Shown: in pieces, positions 24,737-31,897 of the stretch
How positions within the stretch are numbered: the first letter of the stretch is position 1
How the letters are laid out: the number at the start of each line of letters is the position of its first letter
NCBI GenBank assembly: GCA_949287305.1
Contig: CASEFX010000005.1
Span: forward strand, 1-33,506
DNA from: an uncultured Sutterella sp.
Lineage (GTDB): Bacteria > Pseudomonadota > Gammaproteobacteria > Burkholderiales > Burkholderiaceae_F
Reading direction: 5' to 3'
Length of the DNA stretch: 33,506 bases
Notes under the pieces: generated by a model
What the model saw: only the letters and a program-made list of their open reading frames with translations
Told to the model about the DNA's origin: nothing
Databases searched by the model: none
Made by a program: the position numbers and the translations under genes

Positions 24737-25303
24737 TTACCCTTTAAAGTTCAATTCGGCGATGAGATGGGCGCGGTCGACGTCCGCAAGCGGGAACGAG
24801 ACGCGGATCGGATCGGGTTTCTTTTCTTCCTTCTTCGGATTCTGGCGGCGGCGCGCGGCGATGCCGGGCGTGCGGGCGACGTCGACCTCAAAGTAGTCGA
24901 AGGTCACGACTTCGCTCCCCGCTTCGCCCTCGAGCCCGACGATGCGGCCTTCGAGCTTGCGGCGGCCGGCTTCGGGGAAGCCTTCCGCCGCGAGCGGCGC
25001 ATAGAGTTCCACGTAGGCGAGTTCGCCCGCGAAGCGAACCCAGTCGCGGGCGCGCTTCAGGGGACGTTCCACCCCGGGGCTCGACACTTCGAGACGTTCG
25101 TAGGGAACGTTTTCGACCGTAAAGAGGTGCGTGAGCTGATCGCTCACGCGTTCGCAGTCGTCGAGCGTGATGCCGCCCTCGCTCGTCGTGTCGATCGTGA
25201 CGCGGACGAGACCGCGGGCGAGGCGTTCGAGTTCGACGAATTCATAGCCGAGGCCTTCGACCGTTCGTTCGACGAGTTCCGTGAGCGCTCCGGTATTGGT
25301 CAT
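24737..25303 (-). CDS. rimP: Ribosome maturation factor RimP
   Basis: RimP binds the 30S subunit and is needed for its late maturation. The 188-residue protein has the two-domain pattern. LTELVERTVEGLGYEFVELE is in the N domain (7-26), VRVTID and LDDCERVSDQLTHLF follow, then the signature YERLEVSSPGVERPLKRARDW (in part) and the Sm-like C-terminal domain. It contains a short insertion, PKKEEKKPDP, near residue 160. The ATG at 25303 was chosen because AGGAAGGGA lies just before it and the family begins here. It is the first gene of the rimP-nusA-infB operon. Unlike Escherichia coli, it has no tRNA upstream, but a terminator-ended small transcription unit lies there instead. Confidence 0.96.
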   Translation of the reverse strand: MTNTGALTELVERTVEGLGYEFVELERLARGLVRVTIDTTSEGGITLDDCERVSDQLTHLFTVENVPYERLEVSSPGVERPLKRARDWVRFAGELAYVELYAPLAAEGFPEAGRRKLEGRIVGLEGEAGSEVVTFDYFEVDVARTPGIAARRRQNPKKEEKKPDPIRVSFPLADVDRAHLIAELNFKG

Positions 25304-25429
25304 GAAGAAAAATCCCTTCCTCTGATGTGGTGAAAAAACTGCGGCGCCCCGCGCTCTTAGCGAGTTCGAGGCTTGCGGCACGCGCCGGGAAAAAAGATAA
25401 CGGCCGGCCGCGCAACAGACATTGAAATC
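25304..25429. other. rimP upstream region, promoter not identified
   Basis: This 126-bp stretch between the small-RNA terminator and rimP must contain the operon promoter unless the terminator is leaky. I find only partial -10 candidates on the minus strand, for example TTATCT near 25400, and no paired -35. There is no open frame of interest. Confidence 0.35.
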
Positions 25430-25455
25430 AAAAAAAAATGGGCGCACTGCCCATT
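25430..25455 (-). terminator. Strong terminator upstream of rimP
   Basis: On the minus strand AATGGGC pairs with GCCCATT around a 5-nt loop, followed by nine T residues. It ends the predicted small transcript described in the next entry. Confidence 0.85.
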
Positions 25456-25614
25456 CCAACTCCCTTTGCGTGCGGCGCGGCGGATTTGTCTTCCGCTCCT
25501 CTCCCGCACAGGGAACGATCCGACTTCCTTCCCGCGGGAAGGAAAAGACCGTTGAAAGCGCACACCCACCGCAACGGCCGAAAAAGCCTCCTTCGGGCCG
25601 TTGCAGTCGGTGAA
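25430..25614 (-). ncRNA. Candidate small RNA (or attenuated leader) upstream of rimP
   Basis: A promoter (TTGCAG, 17 bp, TAAAAT; -35 at 25649-25644, -10 at 25626-25621) is followed about 180 nt later by a strong terminator. The predicted RNA has three or more hairpins. Near the 5' end is a 12-bp stem (GCAACGGCC.GAA / TTCGGCCGTTGC, one bulged C) with GGAGG in its loop. Next comes the perfect 20-nt palindrome at 25525-25544, then GCGGA/TCCGC, then the terminator stem. GCGCTTTCAMCG occurs twice. No Rfam family is recognised by eye. A reading frame across it has no protein-like character. It could alternatively be a long rimP leader controlled by termination. Confidence 0.55.
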
Positions 25615-25620
25615 AGCGCC

Positions 25621-25649
25621 ATTTTAGGCGAAAGGGGCCCCGCCTGCAA
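25621..25649 (-). promoter_or_regulatory. Promoter of the candidate small RNA
   Basis: TTGCAG and TAAAAT on the minus strand are separated by exactly 17 bp. The -35 lies in the loop of a GGGGCCC/GGGCCCC hairpin at 25634-25661. Confidence 0.5.
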
Positions 25650-25665
25650 GCGAAGGGCCCCGATT

Positions 25666-25707
25666 CCCGAAAAAATCTTTCGGGCCCGGCCCCGAAGACG
25701 GGGCCGG
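25666..25707 (-). terminator. rluB terminator region
   Basis: On the minus strand a 9-bp stem with a UCUU loop (25707-25686) is followed by a second hairpin CCCGAAA/TTTCGGG (25684-25666) that contains a T6 run. Together they end the scpB-rluB transcript. Confidence 0.7.
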
Positions 25708-25717
25708 AGAAAAAGAC

Positions 25718-26929
25718 TCAGCGGCGTTCGCGCTTGCGCTGGGTCGGACGATCGCTCAAGTCGCGCGCTTCGTGAACGGGCACGCCCGTGCGGTCGGAAG
25801 CGTCGCGGAAACGGCCGTCTTTGGCGCGGCGGGGCGCTTCGGCCTTTTCATTGCCGCGACCCGTGCGGGCTTCGGCACGGGCCTTGGCGCGGGCCTCTTC
25901 CTTGCGGGTCTTGGCGGCCTCGGCCTTCGCCTTGGCGGTCGGCGCAATGCGCTTTTCGATCGCGTCGAGTTCGGCGATCCAGGCGCGCACTTCCTCGGGC
26001 GTCAATTCCATGCGCTTGCCGCGCGGAAGGCTCTTCGGAAGCGACACGGCGCCGTAGCGCACGCGGATGAGGCGCGAAACCGTCACGCCCACCGCTTCGA
26101 ACATGCGGCGCACTTCGCGGTTGCGGCCTTCGCGGATGCGAACGCGGTACCAGTGGTTCGTCCCCGTGCCGCCTTCGTCCTGCAGAAGGTCGAACTTGGC
26201 GGGACCGTCCTCGAGCTCGACGCCCTGCTGAAGCTTCAGCATCGCTTCGGCTTCGAGTTCCCCGATCACGCGCACGGCGTATTCGCGCTCGATTTCGTAG
26301 CGCGGGTGCATGAGGCGGTTGGCGAGTTCCCCCGAGGTCGTGAAAAGGAGGAGCCCTTCGGTGTTGAAGTCCAAACGGCCCACCGCGATCCAACGGCCCT
26401 GCGAGAGGCGCGGCAGACGCGCAAAGACCGTGGGACGGCCTTCGGGGTCGTCGCGCGAGACGATCTCGCCCGCCACCTTGTGGTACATGAGAACGCGGGG
26501 CGTCCCCGTCGCTTCGCGGCGGATCTGACGGCCGTCGATGCGAAGGATGTCTTCGGCCGTCACGCGGTCGCCGAGCTTGGCCGTGGCGCCGTTCACCGTG
26601 ACGTGCCCCGCTTCGATCAGGCGCTCCATTTCGCGGCGGGAGCCCACGCCCGCGTCGGCCAGAGCCTTCTGAAGCTTTTCGGTCGGGAGGTCTTCGGTCG
26701 CGCGCTTACGCAGACGCTCGACCATTTCCTTCGCGAAGGGACGGTCGGAATAGCCGTGGAACTCTTCGCTCGTCAGAAGCGACATGGCTTCCGAGGGCGA
26801 GAGCGAGCGGTTGCCCGCTTCACGGCTGCGGCGCCCTTCGGGGCGCGGGAGGTTGTGTTCGCCCGGACGGCGAAAGGGCGTACGCTTTTTCTGGCCCGAC
26901 ATGGGCGGGCGGAACGGACGGTTCTTCAC
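25718..26929 (-). CDS. rluB: 23S rRNA pseudouridine synthase, RluB type
   Basis: RluB-type enzymes isomerise uridine 2605 of 23S rRNA to pseudouridine. The S4 RNA-binding domain is seen as EKLQKALADAGVGSRREMER and IEAGHVTVNG. The catalytic domain has GRLDFNTEGLLLFT with the active Asp, ANRLMHPRYEIEREYAVRV, and REGRNREVRRMFEAVG near the end. A basic low-complexity tail of about 70 residues rich in Ala, Lys, Arg and Glu follows, as is usual in Burkholderiales. The GTG at 26929 overlaps the scpB stop (GTGA) and has AAGGAA upstream. An ATG nine codons later is also possible. Assignment to RluB rather than RluE/F rests on the S4 domain and the motif wording. Confidence 0.92.
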   Translation of the reverse strand: MKNRPFRPPMSGQKKRTPFRRPGEHNLPRPEGRRSREAGNRSLSPSEAMSLLTSEEFHGYSDRPFAKEMVERLRKRATEDLPTEKLQKALADAGVGSRREMERLIEAGHVTVNGATAKLGDRVTAEDILRIDGRQIRREATGTPRVLMYHKVAGEIVSRDDPEGRPTVFARLPRLSQGRWIAVGRLDFNTEGLLLFTTSGELANRLMHPRYEIEREYAVRVIGELEAEAMLKLQQGVELEDGPAKFDLLQDEGGTGTNHWYRVRIREGRNREVRRMFEAVGVTVSRLIRVRYGAVSLPKSLPRGKRMELTPEEVRAWIAELDAIEKRIAPTAKAKAEAAKTRKEEARAKARAEARTGRGNEKAEAPRRAKDGRFRDASDRTGVPVHEARDLSDRPTQRKRERR

Positions 26930-27552
26930 GATTTGCTTCCTTCGGTTTCCAAAACCAGTGTGAGGCCTTGCGGAGCGAAAAGCGATTCGGACGTTCCTTC
27001 GACCTCTGTGCGGGTGCTCGAAAGGTCGAACGGCGCGTTTTCGGCGCTTTCGGGCACGGGGAGGTCTTCGAGGCTTTTGAGCCCGAAGTCCTCCAGAAAT
27101 TGACGGGTGGTTCCCAAAAGAGCGGGTCGTCCCGGGGTTTCGCGCCACCCGACGGTTTCGATCCAGCCCCGCTCTTCAAACATTCGCAGGGTTCCCGGAC
27201 TCAGGCTCACGCCTCGGATCTCTTCGATGTCCCCGCGCGTGACGGGCTGACGGTAGGCGATGACGGCGAGCGTCTCGAGCGCCGCCCGGGTGAAACGCTT
27301 GGGTCGGTCCTCGTCCTTGAGCTTGAACAAAAAGGGAGTCGCTTCGGGTGCGGTTTCCATGCGCCAGCCGCCCGCGACTTCGCGAAGCCGCAGACCGCGT
27401 TCCCGCCAAAAGGCCGAGAGAGACTCGAGAAGCTTGAGAACGTCCGCGTGCGAGAGTTCGTCGTCAAAGAGCCGCCGAAGTTCGCGCACCGAGAGGGGCT
27501 TTTTGGCCGTGAGGAGCGCCGCTTCCAGAATGTGTTCGCGGGTAAGGGGCAT
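26926..27552 (-). CDS. scpB: Segregation and condensation protein B
   Basis: ScpB is a winged-helix kleisin partner of ScpA and SMC, which condense and segregate chromosomes. The 208-residue product has REHILEAALLTAKKPLSVREL (in part) at the N terminus, GLRLREVAGGWRMET, and the strongly conserved ALETLAVIAYRQPVTRGDIEEIRGV (in part) and LLGTTRQFLEDFGL. The start is uncertain. The ATG at 27552 gives the usual family N terminus, but a GTG at 27582 would add ten residues. Neither has a good ribosome binding site. It overlaps rluB by 4 bp, a conserved pairing. The partner gene scpA is not next to it, which is less common. Confidence 0.92.
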   Translation of the reverse strand: MPLTREHILEAALLTAKKPLSVRELRRLFDDELSHADVLKLLESLSAFWRERGLRLREVAGGWRMETAPEATPFLFKLKDEDRPKRFTRAALETLAVIAYRQPVTRGDIEEIRGVSLSPGTLRMFEERGWIETVGWRETPGRPALLGTTRQFLEDFGLKSLEDLPVPESAENAPFDLSSTRTEVEGTSESLFAPQGLTLVLETEGSKS

Positions 27553-27636
27553 GGATTCGGAAATGAGGATCGGTCGTTTCACAACGATCGGAGAGAGCCC
27601 TTGAAGGGCCGGGGTCCCTGCTCTGAGGGATGCGGG

Positions 27637-27665
27637 ATTATACCGAAGGCATTGAATGCCCGCAA
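27637..27665 (-). promoter_or_regulatory. scpB promoter with a palindrome in the spacer
   Basis: On the minus strand TTGCGG (27665-27660) and a perfect TATAAT (27642-27637) are separated by exactly 17 bp. The spacer holds the 13-bp palindrome GGCATTGAATGCC at 27648-27660. Confidence 0.65.
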
Positions 27666-27710
27666 CAGAGAAATGGCGAAGATTTGCCCAATGCTCTCAA
27701 AGCCTTGTGC

Positions 27711-27828
27711 CATGCGTAACCCGCATGAAACGACATGAAAAAATGGCATTGGATCCGAAGCGATCCGTTTTCTAGGATGAACTCGAGGACGCCGCTTCGC
27801 AGCGTCCCGAGCATCCTCACAACAGGAG
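27711..27828 (+). promoter_or_regulatory. Promoter region of the redox module
   Basis: A perfect 6-5-6 dyad, CATGCG-TAACC-CGCATG, is at 27711-27727, 21 bp upstream of the probable -35 TTGGAT (27749-27754). An 18-bp spacer leads to TAGGAT (27773-27778). The spacer begins with GGATC and ends with GATCC around CGAAGC. A leader hairpin (GGACGC... around 27788-27808) and AGGAG at 27824-27828 follow. The dyad is placed as expected for an activator or repressor site. Confidence 0.45.
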
Positions 27829-27834
27829 ACCGTC

Positions 27835-28491
27835 ATGACCGTTCACACGCTTCACCGCTTTGACCGCCGCACCCTTCTTTCGGCGGGCGCAGCCTCGCTT
27901 CTCGCCGCCCATTTGCCTACGCCCGCCCGGGCCGCTTCGTCGGGCCTCAAGGTAACGGTCGTGACGGGGAGTCCTCATCGGCACGGATCGTCCTTTCTCC
28001 TCACGGACGAATTCATTCGGGGCGCCAAAGAAGTCGGGGCCGAGGTCTACCGCTTCGACGCGGCCTTCAAGCGCGTCACCGCCTGCAGCGGGTGCGATCA
28101 CTGCGGACTCGGCGCGGCCGACTGCGTCTACCGCGACGACATGTTCGAACTCAATCCCCACCTCATCGACGCGGACCTGATCGTCCTGTCGACACCCTTG
28201 TACTACTTCGGCTTCTCGGCGCAGTTGAAACTCGTGATCGACCGCTTCTACGCGATCAACAGTCAGCTGCACAGCCCCCGAAAGGCGGTGCTCCTTGCGG
28301 CCGCCTGGAATTCGAACGACTGGACCTTCCCCGCCCTCGCGCATCACTATGAGACGCTCGTTCGCTACATGGGCTGGGAAGACGTCGGCCAGATTCTCGG
28401 AACGAGCTGCGGCACGCGCTCGCAGACCGAGAGCACCGAATTCCCGCGGCTTGCCTACGAACTCGGAAAGAAGGTCTGCGCCCGGGCCTGA
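27835..28491 (+). CDS. Tat-exported flavodoxin-fold iron-sulfur flavoprotein-like oxidoreductase
   Basis: The 218-residue protein has a twin-arginine signal: Arg11-Arg12 in FDRRTLL, a hydrophobic stretch to residue 25, and PARA before residue 34. It should therefore be exported folded with its cofactor. The rest is an NADPH-dependent FMN reductase / flavodoxin-type fold, with VTVVTGSPHRHGSS (40-53) as the FMN phosphate loop and STPLYYFGFSAQLKLVIDR (119-137). Between them C84, C87, C90 and C97 (CSGCDHCGLGAADC) resemble the compact Fe-S ligand motif of iron-sulfur flavoproteins. Most relatives are cytoplasmic, so periplasmic export is unusual. It is the first gene of a three-gene operon with a b-type cytochrome-like protein. 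Substrate and partner are unknown; an electron-transfer or reductase role is inferred. Confidence 0.85.
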   Translation: MTVHTLHRFDRRTLLSAGAASLLAAHLPTPARAASSGLKVTVVTGSPHRHGSSFLLTDEFIRGAKEVGAEVYRFDAAFKRVTACSGCDHCGLGAADCVYRDDMFELNPHLIDADLIVLSTPLYYFGFSAQLKLVIDRFYAINSQLHSPRKAVLLAAAWNSNDWTFPALAHHYETLVRYMGWEDVGQILGTSCGTRSQTESTEFPRLAYELGKKVCARA

Positions 28492-28507
28492 GCCCAAGGA
28501 GACGTTC

Positions 28508-29260
28508 ATGACCCGACTCTTCGACTATTGGGAAAAGGGCGACCCGCTCGAACTCTGGACGAGACGCCTGCGGCTCGACGCCCTCTTTGCGCTCTTCTTT
28601 TTCGTCGTGATGTGCGACCGCTTCACCGAGAATCCGATCCACGAGACGCTCGGGACGGTGATCGGTCTCGTCGCGCTCCTTCATGCGCTTCTCAACCGGC
28701 GCTGGTACAAGCGGCGCTTTGAGAAGCTCACGGGACGCGCGAAGCGCCGCACGCCCTGGCAGGTGCGCGACGTCGTGAGTCTCGTCGTGAACGTCTTTCT
28801 CACGCTCTCCTTTGCGGCGGCCTTCGTGAGCGGCCTCATGTGCTCGCAGACGCTTTTCGCGGCCGTGACGCCCGACGCCTGGCGCATGGACCTTGCCTAC
28901 CGCTCGGCGCACGTGGCGCTTTTGCTCTGGTGCTTCCTTGCGGCCGCGGTGCATGCGGGCCTGCACGGCGGTATCGTCGCGGGAAAGCTCGCGCCGTGGA
29001 CGAAGAAGCTCGAAGAGCGCATCGGCCTTTGGGGCGTGCGCATCACGGGCCTTATCGTCCTCGCCCTTCTTCTCTGGCGCACGGGCGTCGCGTACGTCGC
29101 GCGGGACGTCCCGTACGCACTCGTTGCCGAGACCTCGTACCTTTACGTGGAGCGCGGAGAGTTTTCGTTCCTCCTCCCGCTCGACCTTCTGATCGCCTTT
29201 GTCACCGTCGCGTCGCTCGTCTATGCTCTCGATCAGACGCTCTCGCGTCGTCCGTCCTGA
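28508..29260 (+). CDS. Integral membrane cytochrome b-like protein (DUF4405-like)
   Basis: The 250-residue protein has about six hydrophobic segments (roughly 24-38, 48-62, 88-112, 133-157, 175-197 and 219-242). Two histidine pairs have identical spacing, His45/His59 and His135/His149 (HX13H), plus His153. This is the arrangement that holds two b hemes across a membrane in cytochrome b-type proteins. NPIHETLGTVIGLVALLHAL and VHAGLHGG resemble DUF4405 and cytochrome b561-like families. It probably takes electrons from quinol and passes them to a periplasmic partner. AAGGAGA at 28496-28502 precedes the ATG at 28508, 16 bp after the flavoprotein gene. An in-frame upstream extension overlaps that gene and is not used. 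Confidence 0.82.
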   Translation: MTRLFDYWEKGDPLELWTRRLRLDALFALFFFVVMCDRFTENPIHETLGTVIGLVALLHALLNRRWYKRRFEKLTGRAKRRTPWQVRDVVSLVVNVFLTLSFAAAFVSGLMCSQTLFAAVTPDAWRMDLAYRSAHVALLLWCFLAAAVHAGLHGGIVAGKLAPWTKKLEERIGLWGVRITGLIVLALLLWRTGVAYVARDVPYALVAETSYLYVERGEFSFLLPLDLLIAFVTVASLVYALDQTLSRRPS

Positions 29261-29275
29261 CAAGGAGGAACACTC

Positions 29276-30217
29276 ATGTCCGACCCTCTCATCACCCGCC
29301 GAAATCTCGCGATCCGCACGGGCGCGATCGCCCTGACAAGCCTGCTCCCGCCGCTTGCCAAAGCGGAAGAATCGATGCCTGTCGTCTACTACGCCCGCGA
29401 GGCGACCCCCGAAGCCTTCATCGAGATCTTCGATCGTCTCCGCAGGGATCTCGGAGCTGAAGGTCGGAAAGGAAAAGTCGGTTTCAAACTTCACGGCGAC
29501 GAAGTCGACAAGAACCGAGCTCTCTGGAAGGCGCTGCAGGCACACGTGCCGGGGAGTCGGTACATCGAATGCAACTGGGCCTCGGGCTACACGACGGGGC
29601 GAGGAACCACGGAAGGAAACTACGAGGCGATCGTCTCGAGAGGCATCGCGCGCGAAGACCTCGACATTCTCGACCGCAAAGGCGAATACCGCGCCGTGCA
29701 GACGAAGGAAGGCCGGTGGCTCAAATCCGTCGAAGTTCCCGAAGCGCTCTTCAACGAATACGGGCTCGTGGCCGTGACGGTGAACTTCAACGTTCCCACC
29801 TTCTCGGGCTATTCCGCCGCAGTGAAGAACGTCGGGATCGGGCTTGCGGGCGGTCCGGGGAAGGCGGCCGTGCACGGCCCGGGTTTTCCGAAGGACGCGG
29901 GGTTTCACAGTCGCTTGGCCGAAGCGGCCGACGCGATCGAGCGGGCGCTTGCGGGAAAGCTGATGTTCCTCAACGTTCTCACGAACCTCGACGTGGAGCC
30001 CCTTGAAGGCACGACGGTGAAGAAGGGAACAATCGGAATTCTCGGGTCGCTTGACATGGCGGCGGTCGACAATGCGTCGCTTGACCTTCTCTACGGGATC
30101 CCGATGGAAAAGCGCAGCGCCTATCCGGAAGCCGTGAAGCTCGAGCGGGGCTTCCTGCAGCTTGAAAACCTCGCGGCGCTCGGACACTCGGGACGCTACC
30201 GGCTCGTGGACCTGTGA
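29276..30217 (+). CDS. Exported DUF362-like protein lacking the ferredoxin domain
   Basis: The 313-residue product carries a signal peptide with a twin-arginine pair, TRRNLAIRTG at 7-16, and cleavage likely after AKA at residue 30. The mature part resembles DUF362 proteins, with VNFNVPTFSGYSAAVKNVGIGLAGG (in part), KAAVHGPGF and GILGSLDMAAVDNASLDLLYG (in part). Typical DUF362 proteins also have a two-cluster ferredoxin segment with eight cysteines. Here it is gone and only one cysteine, Cys99, remains. The molecular role of DUF362 is not known to me. AAGGAGG at 29262-29268 precedes the ATG, 15 bp after the cytochrome-like gene, so the three genes form an operon that ends at a terminator at 30248-30272. 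Confidence 0.78.
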   Translation: MSDPLITRRNLAIRTGAIALTSLLPPLAKAEESMPVVYYAREATPEAFIEIFDRLRRDLGAEGRKGKVGFKLHGDEVDKNRALWKALQAHVPGSRYIECNWASGYTTGRGTTEGNYEAIVSRGIAREDLDILDRKGEYRAVQTKEGRWLKSVEVPEALFNEYGLVAVTVNFNVPTFSGYSAAVKNVGIGLAGGPGKAAVHGPGFPKDAGFHSRLAEAADAIERALAGKLMFLNVLTNLDVEPLEGTTVKKGTIGILGSLDMAAVDNASLDLLYGIPMEKRSAYPEAVKLERGFLQLENLAALGHSGRYRLVDL

Positions 30218-30247
30218 ACCCCAAAGATACGAAGGAAAGATTCGAAG

Positions 30248-30272
30248 CGCCGGCCCGTCGGGTCGGCGTTTT
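30248..30272 (+). terminator. Terminator of the redox module
   Basis: A 9-bp stem, CGCCGGCCC at 30248-30256 with GGGTCGGCG at 30260-30268 (one G:T), has a 3-nt loop and is followed by TTTT. Confidence 0.8.
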
Positions 30273-30288
30273 CGCACACCCGAAATGG

Positions 30289-30323
30289 AAAAATCCCAGA
30301 CAATCGCGAGACTGTCTGGGATT
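30289..30323 (-). terminator. Terminator of tRNA-Ser
   Basis: On the minus strand AATCCCAGACA and TGTCTGGGATT form a perfect 11-bp stem with a 10-nt loop. A run of T residues follows. It lies 7 nt beyond the tRNA 3' end. Confidence 0.85.
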
Positions 30324-30329
30324 CGAATC

Positions 30330-30420
30330 TGGCGGAAGGAGTGGGATTTGAACCCACGATACGGTATAACCGTATACCGGATTTCGAGTCCGGCGCATTC
30401 GACCTCTCTGCCATCCTTCC
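30330..30420 (-). tRNA. tRNA-Ser (anticodon CGA)
   Basis: The 91-nt gene has acceptor strands GGAAGGA and TCCTTCC, discriminator G, and an encoded CCA. The anticodon loop is CTCGAAA with anticodon CGA, which reads UCG. The long variable arm built on TATACGGT/ACCGTATC is characteristic of serine tRNAs, and the T-loop GTTCAAATC is normal. It stands 58 bp downstream of serS on the same strand, with its own near-consensus promoter between them. Confidence 0.97.
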
Positions 30421-30431
30421 AGAGAAGAGGA

Positions 30432-30460
30432 ATATTAACACAGATCGGCAATCTTGTCAA
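30432..30460 (-). promoter_or_regulatory. Near-consensus sigma-70 promoter of tRNA-Ser
   Basis: TTGACA (30460-30455) and TAATAT (30437-30432) on the minus strand are separated by exactly 17 bp. Transcription would begin a few bases before the mature tRNA 5' end. Confidence 0.85.
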
Positions 30461-30478
30461 TATCCCTCTTTACGAAAG

Positions 30479-31897
<1,419 letters not shown>

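Noticed and set aside
25441..25520. Glycine-riboswitch-like pieces (GCGGGAGAG ... GCGCCG ... GCAAA) on the minus strand in the candidate small RNA
   Set aside because: The essential CCGAAGG loop and the 3' CUCUCAGGUAAAAGGAC segment are missing, and no glycine-related gene follows. Treated as chance similarity.
25438..25649. Small protein-coding gene between rluB and rimP
   Set aside because: Open frames exist on both strands, but they span terminator hairpins and a palindrome and lack a ribosome binding site.
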